Positions 43,730 to 52,057 of a stretch of DNA of 64,000 nt are shown here, piece after piece. The notes under the pieces are model-generated. The model saw only the letters and a program-made list of their open reading frames with translations. It searched no databases and had not been told where the DNA came from. The translations under genes were made by a program, and so were the position numbers. Source of the stretch: Lachnospiraceae bacterium (GTDB lineage: Bacteria > Bacillota > Clostridia > Lachnospirales > Lachnospiraceae); assembly GCA_015057035.1 (NCBI GenBank), contig SVFC01000004.1:81999-145998 (forward strand), given 5' to 3'. The first letter of the stretch is position 1; each line of letters begins with the position of its first letter.

Positions 43730-46258
43730 CTATTTTAAATAAACTATAAAATAATTTCCACCTTTGTAAAGGATTTCATCCATCTCTTCATAAGACATAT
43801 TCTTAGTCTTTTCCGTTTTTGGATCATAATAATAAATCTTTGTGGAAGAGTATCCAGTTAATAAAATCGCATCATTATCTCCCGTTTTTGCCAAAACCGG
43901 ATTGCCCTGATCGATATAATATAGCAACTCATCCACTCCACATCCAGATAATTCCAGAATCAATTCTTCTTTCAATGTTGTGTTCAAGATGTAGTAAGGT
44001 GTCTGTCCCGCTTGCATAAGTTCATTTACACTAAGTCCAGCCTCTTCAAACTCTAGTATTGCGCTAATACATTTTGCCATCCCGCTAGCATTTTTATCTG
44101 CACTATTTGCCACAAGGTTCTTAATGTAACTCTGGCTAGTGCTTCTCGCACGTTTATAAATGTATCTCTGATTCTGGTCTACCACAACGCCATATCTGCT
44201 GTTTGCAGTAATAATAGCTTCAGAAATATTAGACGTTGCCAACAGAATATCGCCCTTGAGATATACATAATACATCTCGCCTTCTTTATTCAAATCCAGC
44301 GACATAGTCTTATCCTTATCCAAAATAACATGTTTTGGAGTAATAATTTTTACTGCATTGGTACCATTAATGGCTTTCATCGTAATCGACACCTGGGTCT
44401 GTTTCAAATCCGATACCGTCTTATTAATCGCAATCTGATTTTTCACTTCAGTCTCTCGATTCATAATTGTGTCTGCACCGCTTACCACCAGTCTGCCATC
44501 TACCTCTGTCAGCAGTTCCACGTGAATATTCATATCTGCCACAGAAACTTTTCCTATAAACCGGCCTTCTGGAGTATAAGTTTTAATAATGTTATATTTT
44601 CCCTCAGATGGGTTCAAAATCTCAATTGACTTCATTGGGAAAATAGTATTACCTACGGAGTCTAGTTTAACATCTGCAATATTTGCAATGCCATACACAA
44701 AATCTTCTCCGATGAATTCAATCGGTTTCAAATAGGTATCTGTTCCAGCAGACCAATCTGTGATAACTCCAGTTTTTAAATCCATCATATGGATAACAGA
44801 ACTATTGTACAGCTTGTCCGCATCCACCCAGGCAACATATCTGTCGCTTTCAGAAATAGCATAGCCCTCACCGTTACTATTTTCTGCAATACACTGCACA
44901 TGGTATGAATTAAGGTCTACTTTATATATATTTTCATTCATCATCAGGAACAACTGCTTTTGCTCATTTACATACATCAGTTCCCCTAATTCTGCTTTTA
45001 ATTTCTCATAATTCTTATTGGAAGTGATGAATATTTCCTCTTCTACCGTGTGGGCAATTCCATCGTAATGGTATACTCCAATTCCCACTTCTCCCTCATG
45101 TTTTCCGCGGTTCATGTATCCATATACAATAAAATCAATACTTCCCGCTTCATCCACTCTTACAATTTTGATGTCATGCTGATCCCAGTTTTCTCTCTGA
45201 TCAACACCTTCTATACCACGGAAATCGAACACCTCTGACATAGAGTTCTCTCTTCTGTTATAGCACCATAATGCGCCTTCCTGTACAAAAGCAATATGGT
45301 CTCCTGAATCGTTCGCTTTATACTCTACTGCATCATCACGAATGCCCAGTTGAATCGCAGAATTACCCAGAATAAAATCATTCTCACTGCGGAAAATCTG
45401 ATTCATTCTACGCTCAAAATTTAACACATAAATTCGCGTTGGGGTCTGACGCAGACGATAATATTCTTCTACATTATAAAACTCTGTTTCATTGGCTTCG
45501 TTAATATTCGTCATAACATAAGTAAGAGTGATTACATTAAACGAATCTGAAATCTCTTTGAACGATGCCACTGGTGTCGTAAGCTTTACTCCTCGGAATT
45601 TGGCCCAGGTAATCTGACGAAGTGTACAGGTCAAATCCACATAATTAAGCGTTGTTGGATCGCCTGTTGCTGGATCCATATAAGTTGGAATAAAAGTAGC
45701 TGCATCATCACGGAACGTGTATTCATGGAACTGCATGGCAAAGGCCAGAGTTTCATCCACAAAGCATTGGGAGGCTCGCATTAAACGAGTATAATAATGT
45801 ATATTCTTACCATCCACGGTAAGTGTAATTCTCATATTATACTCTTCCTGTTCTTCAAAAAGACTTGGAAGTACAATCTCGCAAGCTAGCTTGTCCCCTG
45901 CTTCTATAATCTCAGCCTGATCTTCTTCCATTAGAAGTCTGGTTCCATCCAGACTTCTAATCTCAAAAGAAACATTTTCTATATTTCGCCCAAAGGTCAA
46001 TATGTTCAAATGTAATACACGGTCCTCGCCAATTGGTAATACACTATCCCTCATAGACAACAAATCCATTTCTCTCACATAACCATGGAGCTCGTTCACT
46101 ACAACATCATTATGGACAAAATTAACAACCGGAAGGGTTGCCTCTTCCATATTTGCTGTTAAGTCAATATTAACTTTGTTTGTCGTCATACTAAAAACAA
46201 CCATTGCACATATGAAAATAATCAAAAGCACAATTGGCTTTACCGCATTTTTGTTCAT
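43730..46258 (-). CDS. Large membrane-anchored extracellular protein with C39-like C-terminus, unrecognised
   Basis: 842 aa from MNKNAVKPIVLL. One N-terminal TM helix (IVLLIIFICAMVVFSMTT) anchors the rest outside. The middle part (about 280-650) has repeated short strand patterns such as YVAWVDADKLYNSSVIHMMDL that could form a beta-propeller. The last 130 residues resemble a C39/papain-like fold: LSVNELMQAGQTPYYI, CGVDELLYYIDQGNPVLAKTGDNDAILLTGYSSTKIYYYDP. The usual catalytic His is replaced by an Asp or Asn in GDNDAILLTGY, so it looks inactive. An alternative start 12 codons earlier overlaps the upstream gene. It probably works with that gene. Confidence 0.72.
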   Translation of the reverse strand: MNKNAVKPIVLLIIFICAMVVFSMTTNKVNIDLTANMEEATLPVVNFVHNDVVVNELHGYVREMDLLSMRDSVLPIGEDRVLHLNILTFGRNIENVSFEIRSLDGTRLLMEEDQAEIIEAGDKLACEIVLPSLFEEQEEYNMRITLTVDGKNIHYYTRLMRASQCFVDETLAFAMQFHEYTFRDDAATFIPTYMDPATGDPTTLNYVDLTCTLRQITWAKFRGVKLTTPVASFKEISDSFNVITLTYVMTNINEANETEFYNVEEYYRLRQTPTRIYVLNFERRMNQIFRSENDFILGNSAIQLGIRDDAVEYKANDSGDHIAFVQEGALWCYNRRENSMSEVFDFRGIEGVDQRENWDQHDIKIVRVDEAGSIDFIVYGYMNRGKHEGEVGIGVYHYDGIAHTVEEEIFITSNKNYEKLKAELGELMYVNEQKQLFLMMNENIYKVDLNSYHVQCIAENSNGEGYAISESDRYVAWVDADKLYNSSVIHMMDLKTGVITDWSAGTDTYLKPIEFIGEDFVYGIANIADVKLDSVGNTIFPMKSIEILNPSEGKYNIIKTYTPEGRFIGKVSVADMNIHVELLTEVDGRLVVSGADTIMNRETEVKNQIAINKTVSDLKQTQVSITMKAINGTNAVKIITPKHVILDKDKTMSLDLNKEGEMYYVYLKGDILLATSNISEAIITANSRYGVVVDQNQRYIYKRARSTSQSYIKNLVANSADKNASGMAKCISAILEFEEAGLSVNELMQAGQTPYYILNTTLKEELILELSGCGVDELLYYIDQGNPVLAKTGDNDAILLTGYSSTKIYYYDPKTEKTKNMSYEEMDEILYKGGNYFIVYLK

Positions 46259-46272
46259 TCTTATCGCTCTTT

Positions 46273-46884
46273 CTACATCGACCAACGTCTGCATCTTCTG
46301 TTTCTACATCTACGTCGGTATACTTCATTATTAAATAATACCCCTATCAAACTACATAACCAAGAATCTCTGCAACCGCCTCTCTGCTGCATCTGAATAT
46401 GGTCTGGACCTGCCATCTGACCAGGATATGGTCTCGGCACTGGCTCCTGTCTTGGTGGAACCATATCGCGATATTCTTCAGGCGGTGTGATTGGAAAACG
46501 ATTCGGTCTTGGTGCTGGCATAGGGCGTGGTCCCGGTATCGGCTCTGGGCCAGGCACAGGAACAGGACGAGGTGGTAGTGGTGTCACTGGCTGAGATGGT
46601 CTTGTTAGTTCTGGATTTTCTCGAAGGAATCGTTCGTACAAATCACAAGCCTCTTTTTCCATCATAAAACGGTCAGGATTCTCGTCATACATTCGACTGC
46701 CCTCTTCCTCTAACTCATCACAACGTCTCTCCACCAATCGCAACAACTGCTGCACCTCTCTGGGATACAACTCCCTCATGCGTTCGATATCTCTCTCGTA
46801 TTCCATTTCCGCTACATACAAATTTTGTAATGGATATGTCATGTAAAAGGGTGTTTTGTCATATAGGCTTTCTTTATTCTCCAC
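46273..46884 (-). CDS. Proline-rich protein with Cys/Arg-rich tail, unrecognised
   Basis: 203 aa if GTG 46882-46884 is used, which has GGAGAG six bases upstream; the ORF-track ATG is seven codons earlier with no SD. The N-terminal half is helical and acidic (YVAEMEYERDIERMRELYPREVQQLLRLVERRCDELEEEGSRMYDENPDRFMMEKEACDLYERFL). The middle is Pro-rich (PLPPRPVPVPGPEPIPGPRP). The C-terminus has CRDSWLCSLIGVLFNN and ends RRRCRNRRCRRWSM. I do not recognise the family. The tail looks like those of small structural proteins of spores or the envelope, which is a guess. It lies 14 nt upstream of the large membrane gene. Confidence 0.68.
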   Translation of the reverse strand: MENKESLYDKTPFYMTYPLQNLYVAEMEYERDIERMRELYPREVQQLLRLVERRCDELEEEGSRMYDENPDRFMMEKEACDLYERFLRENPELTRPSQPVTPLPPRPVPVPGPEPIPGPRPMPAPRPNRFPITPPEEYRDMVPPRQEPVPRPYPGQMAGPDHIQMQQRGGCRDSWLCSLIGVLFNNEVYRRRCRNRRCRRWSM

Positions 46885-46949
46885 ACAAATCTCTCCACTT
46901 TTCATTCACTATAGCATATGAAAAATGAAGAAGAAGTGTGCATTTTTAT

Positions 46950-49211
46950 TTATTTTCCAATCCATTGGATTGTGATTTCTTCATATGGCGTATATCCCTT
47001 GTGAATCATATTGGTATGAAGTTTTTCACTCTCATCCACTACAAACTCATAGAGATTATATGCTCCTTCTTGATACGCATAGTCTTCCCCGTTATCCTGG
47101 AAATGAGTATATCTAGCCTCTCCCGGAGTTGCCAAAAGTGTTACTCTGTCATATGGTTTTTCGCCCACATACTGTACTACATCGTAGGTTGGAATCAAGC
47201 TTCCTGCTTTGATATATATTGGGCACACATCAATTGGCGCTTCGCGTAAAATGTATTGCTTTCCTTCTACACGTTCTCCTGTCCAATAATCATACCATAC
47301 GCCCTCTGGAAGATATACCATACGTCTTGTTACTCCCTGTTCCAGCACTGGTGCCACCAATATGGCTTCTCCCACCAGATATTCGCTATTTAAATCACGA
47401 ACCTCTGGATCATTTGGATAATGAAGTACCAATGGTCTCATTACTGGAAGACCTGTAGTTTCTCCCTGGTAAAACAGGTCGTAAATATATGGAAGGAACT
47501 TATATCGAAGTTCAATGTACTTTCTATTAATATCCACAACTTCTTGGCCAAAACGCCATGGCTCCTGCTTCTTGGTTCCTTTTGCAGAATGATTACGGAA
47601 TAATGGTGAAAAACATCCCGCTTCTATCCAACGGCACAATAATTCTGGCGTACAGTCAGCGCCAAAACCACCTACATCGGTACCACAGAATGCAAATCCA
47701 CTTAAACCTAAATTACAAAGCTGCGGAATCATCATCTGCAAATGATGCCACAGGCTCTGGTTGTCCCCAGTCCAAACAGTGGAATACTTTTGTGTTCCAG
47801 CATAGCAAGCGCGGGTAATAACAAATGGACGTTTTCCTGTCTGTGCCTTTAATCCTTCAAATGTGGATTTACTCATAAGATGTCCATACAGATTGTGCAT
47901 TTCTGCATGAGTAGTTTTTCTGTCTTCATCATAGAACACCACATCCTGTGGAAGTTCTCCATGGAAGCTGGCCGGTTCGTTCATATCATTCCACACACCT
48001 GCAACTCCCATATCCACCAGAATCTGATGTTTATCAGCCCACCAGTTTCTTACTTCTTCCCTTCCAAAATCCGGGAAATTAGAATCCCCTGGCCATACTG
48101 CATTTACATAGATATCTCCATCTTTGTCTGTGGCAAAATAACCTTTTTCTGTGCCTTCATCACACATAAAATAGCCTTTTTCTAATTTGGTTCCTGGGTC
48201 AATGATGGTAACCGGTTTTACTCCACGGGCACGTAGAGAATCAAACAGTTCTCCCTTTGGACCATAATTTTTCTCATCCCAGGTAAACACCTTGTAATGC
48301 TCCATATAATCAATGTCAAAATGGATAACATCCAATGGAATCTGTTCCTTGCGGTAATTGTCAACTACATAGTTAATATCATCCGCACATTCATAACCCC
48401 ATCTAGACTGCTGATATCCCAGGGTCCACATCTGTGGAAGTGGTGTGGTGCCTGTAAGATATGTATATCCAGACACAATATCTCTCAAATCTGTTCCCGC
48501 AATAAAATAATAATCCAGATTGCCTTCTTCTGCTGTATAGAAATAATATTCAGGATTTTCTTTTCCGAGATTGATTTTGCTACGGAAGGTATTGTCAAAG
48601 AAAATACCATATGCCGCAGACTTTTTCAAACACATAAGAATCGGAACAGATTTATAAAGGGCCTTAAAGTCCTCATTGTGCGCCTGAGGCAAATCAGAAT
48701 TCCAATTCTCATATTCGTAGTGCTTTTTGTTCATAAACCCGGATTTGTCTCCAAGTCCATAGAAATCATCACCATCTTCGATGGTTTTTACAATCTGGAA
48801 ACGAATCTGGTCTTCCTGTAAATTAGAAGTATCATGGCCTTCTGCCTCTAACATCTCCATGGTTTCCCAACTAACACGTTTTTCCACAGTTCTGTCTCCA
48901 CAATAATCCCTTACCAGAAGTTGTCCATCTGCACTATAAAACTCGGTTGTAAAATTATCTGCAATTACAAGCTGTAGTTTACTAGTAACAATAGCAACCT
49001 TCTCTGCGCTTTTTTGAACAGAAAATTCTGCATCCTGGCTCTTATCCTGTTCCATAGCCTTTGATATATAATCCTTACAAAAATATGGCACCGTCACACG
49101 AATAATATCATCTTTTACTACCGTAAAAAATACTTCACCATTTGCATATGTAACCTTTATCTGATTTTTATTCTGTTCGTAACTTATCAGTTTTCCAAAT
49201 CTATTATCCAT
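46950..49211 (-). CDS. GH31 family alpha-glucosidase
   Basis: 753 aa. It releases terminal alpha-linked glucose from oligosaccharides, or alpha-xylose in some members. The nucleophile Asp is in GVWNDMNEPASF, and the acid/base Asp in VWTGDNQSLWHHL. LGYQQSRWGYECADDINYVVDNYRKEQIPLDVIHFDIDYM is the conserved start of the (beta/alpha)8 barrel. No signal peptide is visible, so it acts in the cytoplasm. ATG 49209-49211 has AGAGGA upstream. It ends the pyk-SH3-transporter series, suggesting a link to sugar catabolism. Confidence 0.94.
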   Translation of the reverse strand: MDNRFGKLISYEQNKNQIKVTYANGEVFFTVVKDDIIRVTVPYFCKDYISKAMEQDKSQDAEFSVQKSAEKVAIVTSKLQLVIADNFTTEFYSADGQLLVRDYCGDRTVEKRVSWETMEMLEAEGHDTSNLQEDQIRFQIVKTIEDGDDFYGLGDKSGFMNKKHYEYENWNSDLPQAHNEDFKALYKSVPILMCLKKSAAYGIFFDNTFRSKINLGKENPEYYFYTAEEGNLDYYFIAGTDLRDIVSGYTYLTGTTPLPQMWTLGYQQSRWGYECADDINYVVDNYRKEQIPLDVIHFDIDYMEHYKVFTWDEKNYGPKGELFDSLRARGVKPVTIIDPGTKLEKGYFMCDEGTEKGYFATDKDGDIYVNAVWPGDSNFPDFGREEVRNWWADKHQILVDMGVAGVWNDMNEPASFHGELPQDVVFYDEDRKTTHAEMHNLYGHLMSKSTFEGLKAQTGKRPFVITRACYAGTQKYSTVWTGDNQSLWHHLQMMIPQLCNLGLSGFAFCGTDVGGFGADCTPELLCRWIEAGCFSPLFRNHSAKGTKKQEPWRFGQEVVDINRKYIELRYKFLPYIYDLFYQGETTGLPVMRPLVLHYPNDPEVRDLNSEYLVGEAILVAPVLEQGVTRRMVYLPEGVWYDYWTGERVEGKQYILREAPIDVCPIYIKAGSLIPTYDVVQYVGEKPYDRVTLLATPGEARYTHFQDNGEDYAYQEGAYNLYEFVVDESEKLHTNMIHKGYTPYEEITIQWIGK

Positions 49212-49233
49212 ATCTTTCCTCTAATCAATCTTT

Positions 49234-50112
49234 TTAAAACGGAATCACTGGTATATCCATAAGCATTAGGATAAATCCCAGCATCATCAGTATCATACCA
49301 AACACACTTCGGAGTGTTGTTCGTTCTCTCATAAACACACATCCCAACATCACAGCTGCTACCAGGTCAAAACATTCAATAATCTCGACGGTCGAATTTT
49401 TACCCAGTAAATACGCATAAAAGAAACAATACCACGCTCCTCCTGTGCACAGGCCAGACAAACAGAGATATACACCATCTAAAAATGACATAGACCGTAA
49501 TCCTTTATAACCACCTGTTGCAAAGGTAATAATCCACACCACAACCATGGCTATTCCATACTGAATCAAACGCTCTCCATAGGAATTCACTCCTACAATA
49601 CCAATACGGTCCAAGGCAACCGTTACCGAAGTCAGAATCATAGCCGCAAGACCATAACCAATCCAATTACCGCGTTTTCCACCTCTTCCAGAATTGCGCA
49701 ATGCCATCATGACTACTCCCGCAGTCAAAATAATGATAAATATAATCTTATTCCAGGTAATTGCATCACGGAATACCACCATTCCAACCACCAGGTCTAA
49801 AATGATGCTTCCTTCCAAAACTGGAACCACTTTGATTACATCCCCCAGTTGTAATGCGCGCAGCAAACAAACCCACACAATGCCAGTAGCAATACCAGCA
49901 AAAATAAGGTATAAGAACGTGGTCTTACCCAATTTATCCAAAGGAACTCCACTTTTCGTGATTCCCGCCATAAACCATGCTGCGAAAAACAAAATGGTTC
50001 CACGAAGTGCTGCAGCTAAATGGGCATTCGACTTGCGCATTCCGCTTTTTGCAAATACAGGAGAGGCCCCCGCAAGAACCACCCCCAAAATTGCATAAAC
50101 CAGCCAATTCAT
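49234..50112 (-). CDS. DMT superfamily (EamA) transporter
   Basis: 292 aa with ten predicted membrane segments in two EamA repeats. The first is MNWLVYAILGVVLAGASPVFAKSG to about residue 135 (GVVMMAL), and the second starts GYGLAAMILTSVTVALDRIG. Members export or import small metabolites, and no substrate can be read from the sequence. It begins 3 nt after the SH3 gene stop with SD GGAGG, so the two are translationally close. The next gene is the GH31 glucosidase, 22 nt on. Confidence 0.9.
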   Translation of the reverse strand: MNWLVYAILGVVLAGASPVFAKSGMRKSNAHLAAALRGTILFFAAWFMAGITKSGVPLDKLGKTTFLYLIFAGIATGIVWVCLLRALQLGDVIKVVPVLEGSIILDLVVGMVVFRDAITWNKIIFIIILTAGVVMMALRNSGRGGKRGNWIGYGLAAMILTSVTVALDRIGIVGVNSYGERLIQYGIAMVVVWIITFATGGYKGLRSMSFLDGVYLCLSGLCTGGAWYCFFYAYLLGKNSTVEIIECFDLVAAVMLGCVFMRERTTLRSVFGMILMMLGFILMLMDIPVIPF

Positions 50113-50115
50113 ATC

Positions 50116-50586
50116 TTATTCCTCCACAACCCTTACATAATCACCACTGACATATCCGGTGTGGCCTTTATAACTTACTTTGTACCAGCCATCCACTTCC
50201 TCGATAACCTCAACCTTTGTTCCCTTTGGCAATGAAGTAAGAACCGTACTGGTTGTATTTGGTTCTTTGCGAAGATTCAGATTACGATTTGAAGTAACCA
50301 CGATGTAATACTTGGTTGGTTCTTCTGTTGGAGTCTGGGTTTCAGGTTCTGTTTCAGGTTCTGACTCTGGCTCGCTTTCTGGTTCGCTGTCTGGTTCTGA
50401 TTCGAACTCAGAATCTTCTGTATACTGTGAGCTTCCACTCTCAGAAGGATTTGGACCTGGTCCATCCTTTGGTCCGAACACAAGGGATACTAACCAAACA
50501 ACTCCAGCTATTACCAATGCACATAAAGCCAGAAAAATCACTCTGGCAATAATCACATCTTTACGAAAATGCTTACTTTTTATCAT
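50116..50586 (-). CDS. Membrane-anchored SH3 domain protein with Ser-Glu-Pro repeats
   Basis: 156 aa. Short basic cytoplasmic N-terminus, one TM helix (VIFLALCALVIAGVVWLVSLVF), and an acidic repeat region (SEPDSEPESEPESEPETEPETQTP) as spacer. A bacterial SH3 domain at the C-terminus has LNLRKEPNTTSTVLTSLPKGTKVEVIEEVDGWYKVSYKGHTGYVSGDYV. Such domains bind peptidoglycan, so it may tether to or sense the wall. ATG 50584-50586 gives a normal SD distance to AGGAGG; the ORF-track ATG two codons upstream is too close. Confidence 0.85.
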   Translation of the reverse strand: MIKSKHFRKDVIIARVIFLALCALVIAGVVWLVSLVFGPKDGPGPNPSESGSSQYTEDSEFESEPDSEPESEPESEPETEPETQTPTEEPTKYYIVVTSNRNLNLRKEPNTTSTVLTSLPKGTKVEVIEEVDGWYKVSYKGHTGYVSGDYVRVVEE

Positions 50587-50600
50587 ATGCATACCTCCTA

Positions 50601-52037
50601 TTAATCTACAGTTACAATTCTCATCATATTACTTACGCCATAATCAAATCCACCAACATGTGGGGAAGGAATACCTGCAGTAAGAATCACTGTATCTCCT
50701 GCTTCTACACCAGTTTTTGCTTTTACAATTTCCAATGCATTTTCACAGATTTCTTCTGTACTGTTGGCCATAACAGAACGGTAAGCACGTACACCCCAGA
50801 AAATCTGCATTCTTCTTAAACTTCTCTCATTTGGGCTTACTGCAATCAATTCTGTCTTAGGATGGAACTTAGACAAAATACGCGCTGTTGCGCCTGACCC
50901 TGTTGGAGCAATAATACATTTTGCATTTAAATTATTTGCAGTAGATACTGTTGCATAACCTAATGCACTGGACGCGTCTTTCATACGATGACTTGCCATT
51001 TTTCCAAGCAACGCATCGTAATCAAGATGCTGTTCTGTATTTTCACAAATCTGCACCATCATACGAAGTGCCTCAATCGGATATTTCCCCTGAGCAGTTT
51101 CTCCCGATAACATGACAGCATCTGTTCCATCATATACCGCATTCGCAACGTCCGTTACCTCCGCACGCGTTGGACGTGGATTACGAATCATAGAATCCAA
51201 CATCTGAGTTGCAGTAATAACTGGCTTAAAGGCATCTTTGCATTTGTTAATCATCATTTTCTGAATATACGGAACTTCTTCTGCTGGAATTTCTACACCC
51301 AGATCACCACGGGCAACCATAATACCATCTGCCACACGAAGAATCTCATCCAGATTCTGAATACCTTCTGCATTCTCAATCTTAGCAATAACAGGTGTAT
51401 ATGGTGCTCCACATTCTCTAAGAAGGGCTTTGATCTGAATGATACATTCTGCGTTGCGCACAAAAGATGCCGCAATGAAATCCACATCCTGCTCTACACC
51501 AAAACGGATATCATCCTTATCCTTATCTGTAATTGCAGGAAGACGAATTGGCACATTTGGTACATTCACACCTTTTCTCTCGCCCAGTTCGCCACCATTG
51601 ATAACTTTACAGATAATATCTGTCTGATTTTTCTCTACAACTTCCAATTCGATTAATCCATCATCAATAAGAATTTTTCCGCCGATAGCAACATCTTCTA
51701 CCAACCCTTTGTAAGTAATGCTAACTCGATTTTCATCACCTACAATCTCTTCTGTTGTGAGGACAAAATCACTGCCTTCCACTAACTGAACCTTTTTTCC
51801 ATCTTTTAAAACACTTGTACGAATTTCTGGTCCCTTAGTATCCAAAAGAATAGCAATATGTTTTCCTTCTTCTTCACGGATTTTTTTCAGTTTATTCATG
51901 CGTTCCTTCTGTTCTTCATGGGTTCCATGAGAGAAGTTAAAACGGGCAATATCCATTCCGCCCTTTACAAGGGCACGCATTACATTTTCATTGTCAGAAT
52001 TTGGTCCCATTGTACATACAATCTTGGTTTTTTTCAT
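50601..52037 (-). CDS. pyk: Pyruvate kinase
   Basis: 478 aa. It makes pyruvate and ATP from phosphoenolpyruvate, in the last step of glycolysis. It has TKIVCTMGPNSDNENVMRALV, ARFNFSHGTHEEQ, the metal-binding PVIAKIENAEGI region, MVARGDLGVEIPAEEVPYIQK and AVMLSGETAQGKYPIEAL. There is no C-terminal PEP-utiliser extension, unlike Bacillus Pyk. ATG 52035-52037 has AGAGAG upstream. It lies 20 nt after the histidine kinase gene. Confidence 0.96.
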   Translation of the reverse strand: MKKTKIVCTMGPNSDNENVMRALVKGGMDIARFNFSHGTHEEQKERMNKLKKIREEEGKHIAILLDTKGPEIRTSVLKDGKKVQLVEGSDFVLTTEEIVGDENRVSITYKGLVEDVAIGGKILIDDGLIELEVVEKNQTDIICKVINGGELGERKGVNVPNVPIRLPAITDKDKDDIRFGVEQDVDFIAASFVRNAECIIQIKALLRECGAPYTPVIAKIENAEGIQNLDEILRVADGIMVARGDLGVEIPAEEVPYIQKMMINKCKDAFKPVITATQMLDSMIRNPRPTRAEVTDVANAVYDGTDAVMLSGETAQGKYPIEALRMMVQICENTEQHLDYDALLGKMASHRMKDASSALGYATVSTANNLNAKCIIAPTGSGATARILSKFHPKTELIAVSPNERSLRRMQIFWGVRAYRSVMANSTEEICENALEIVKAKTGVEAGDTVILTAGIPSPHVGGFDYGVSNMMRIVTVD

Positions 52038-52057
52038 AATTGTCTCTCTTTCTATTC

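Noticed and set aside
50312-50683. Plus-strand Ser/Gly-rich 123-aa ORF
   Set aside because: It is the complement of the Ser-Glu-Pro repeat of the SH3 gene, which has the better SD and a known domain.
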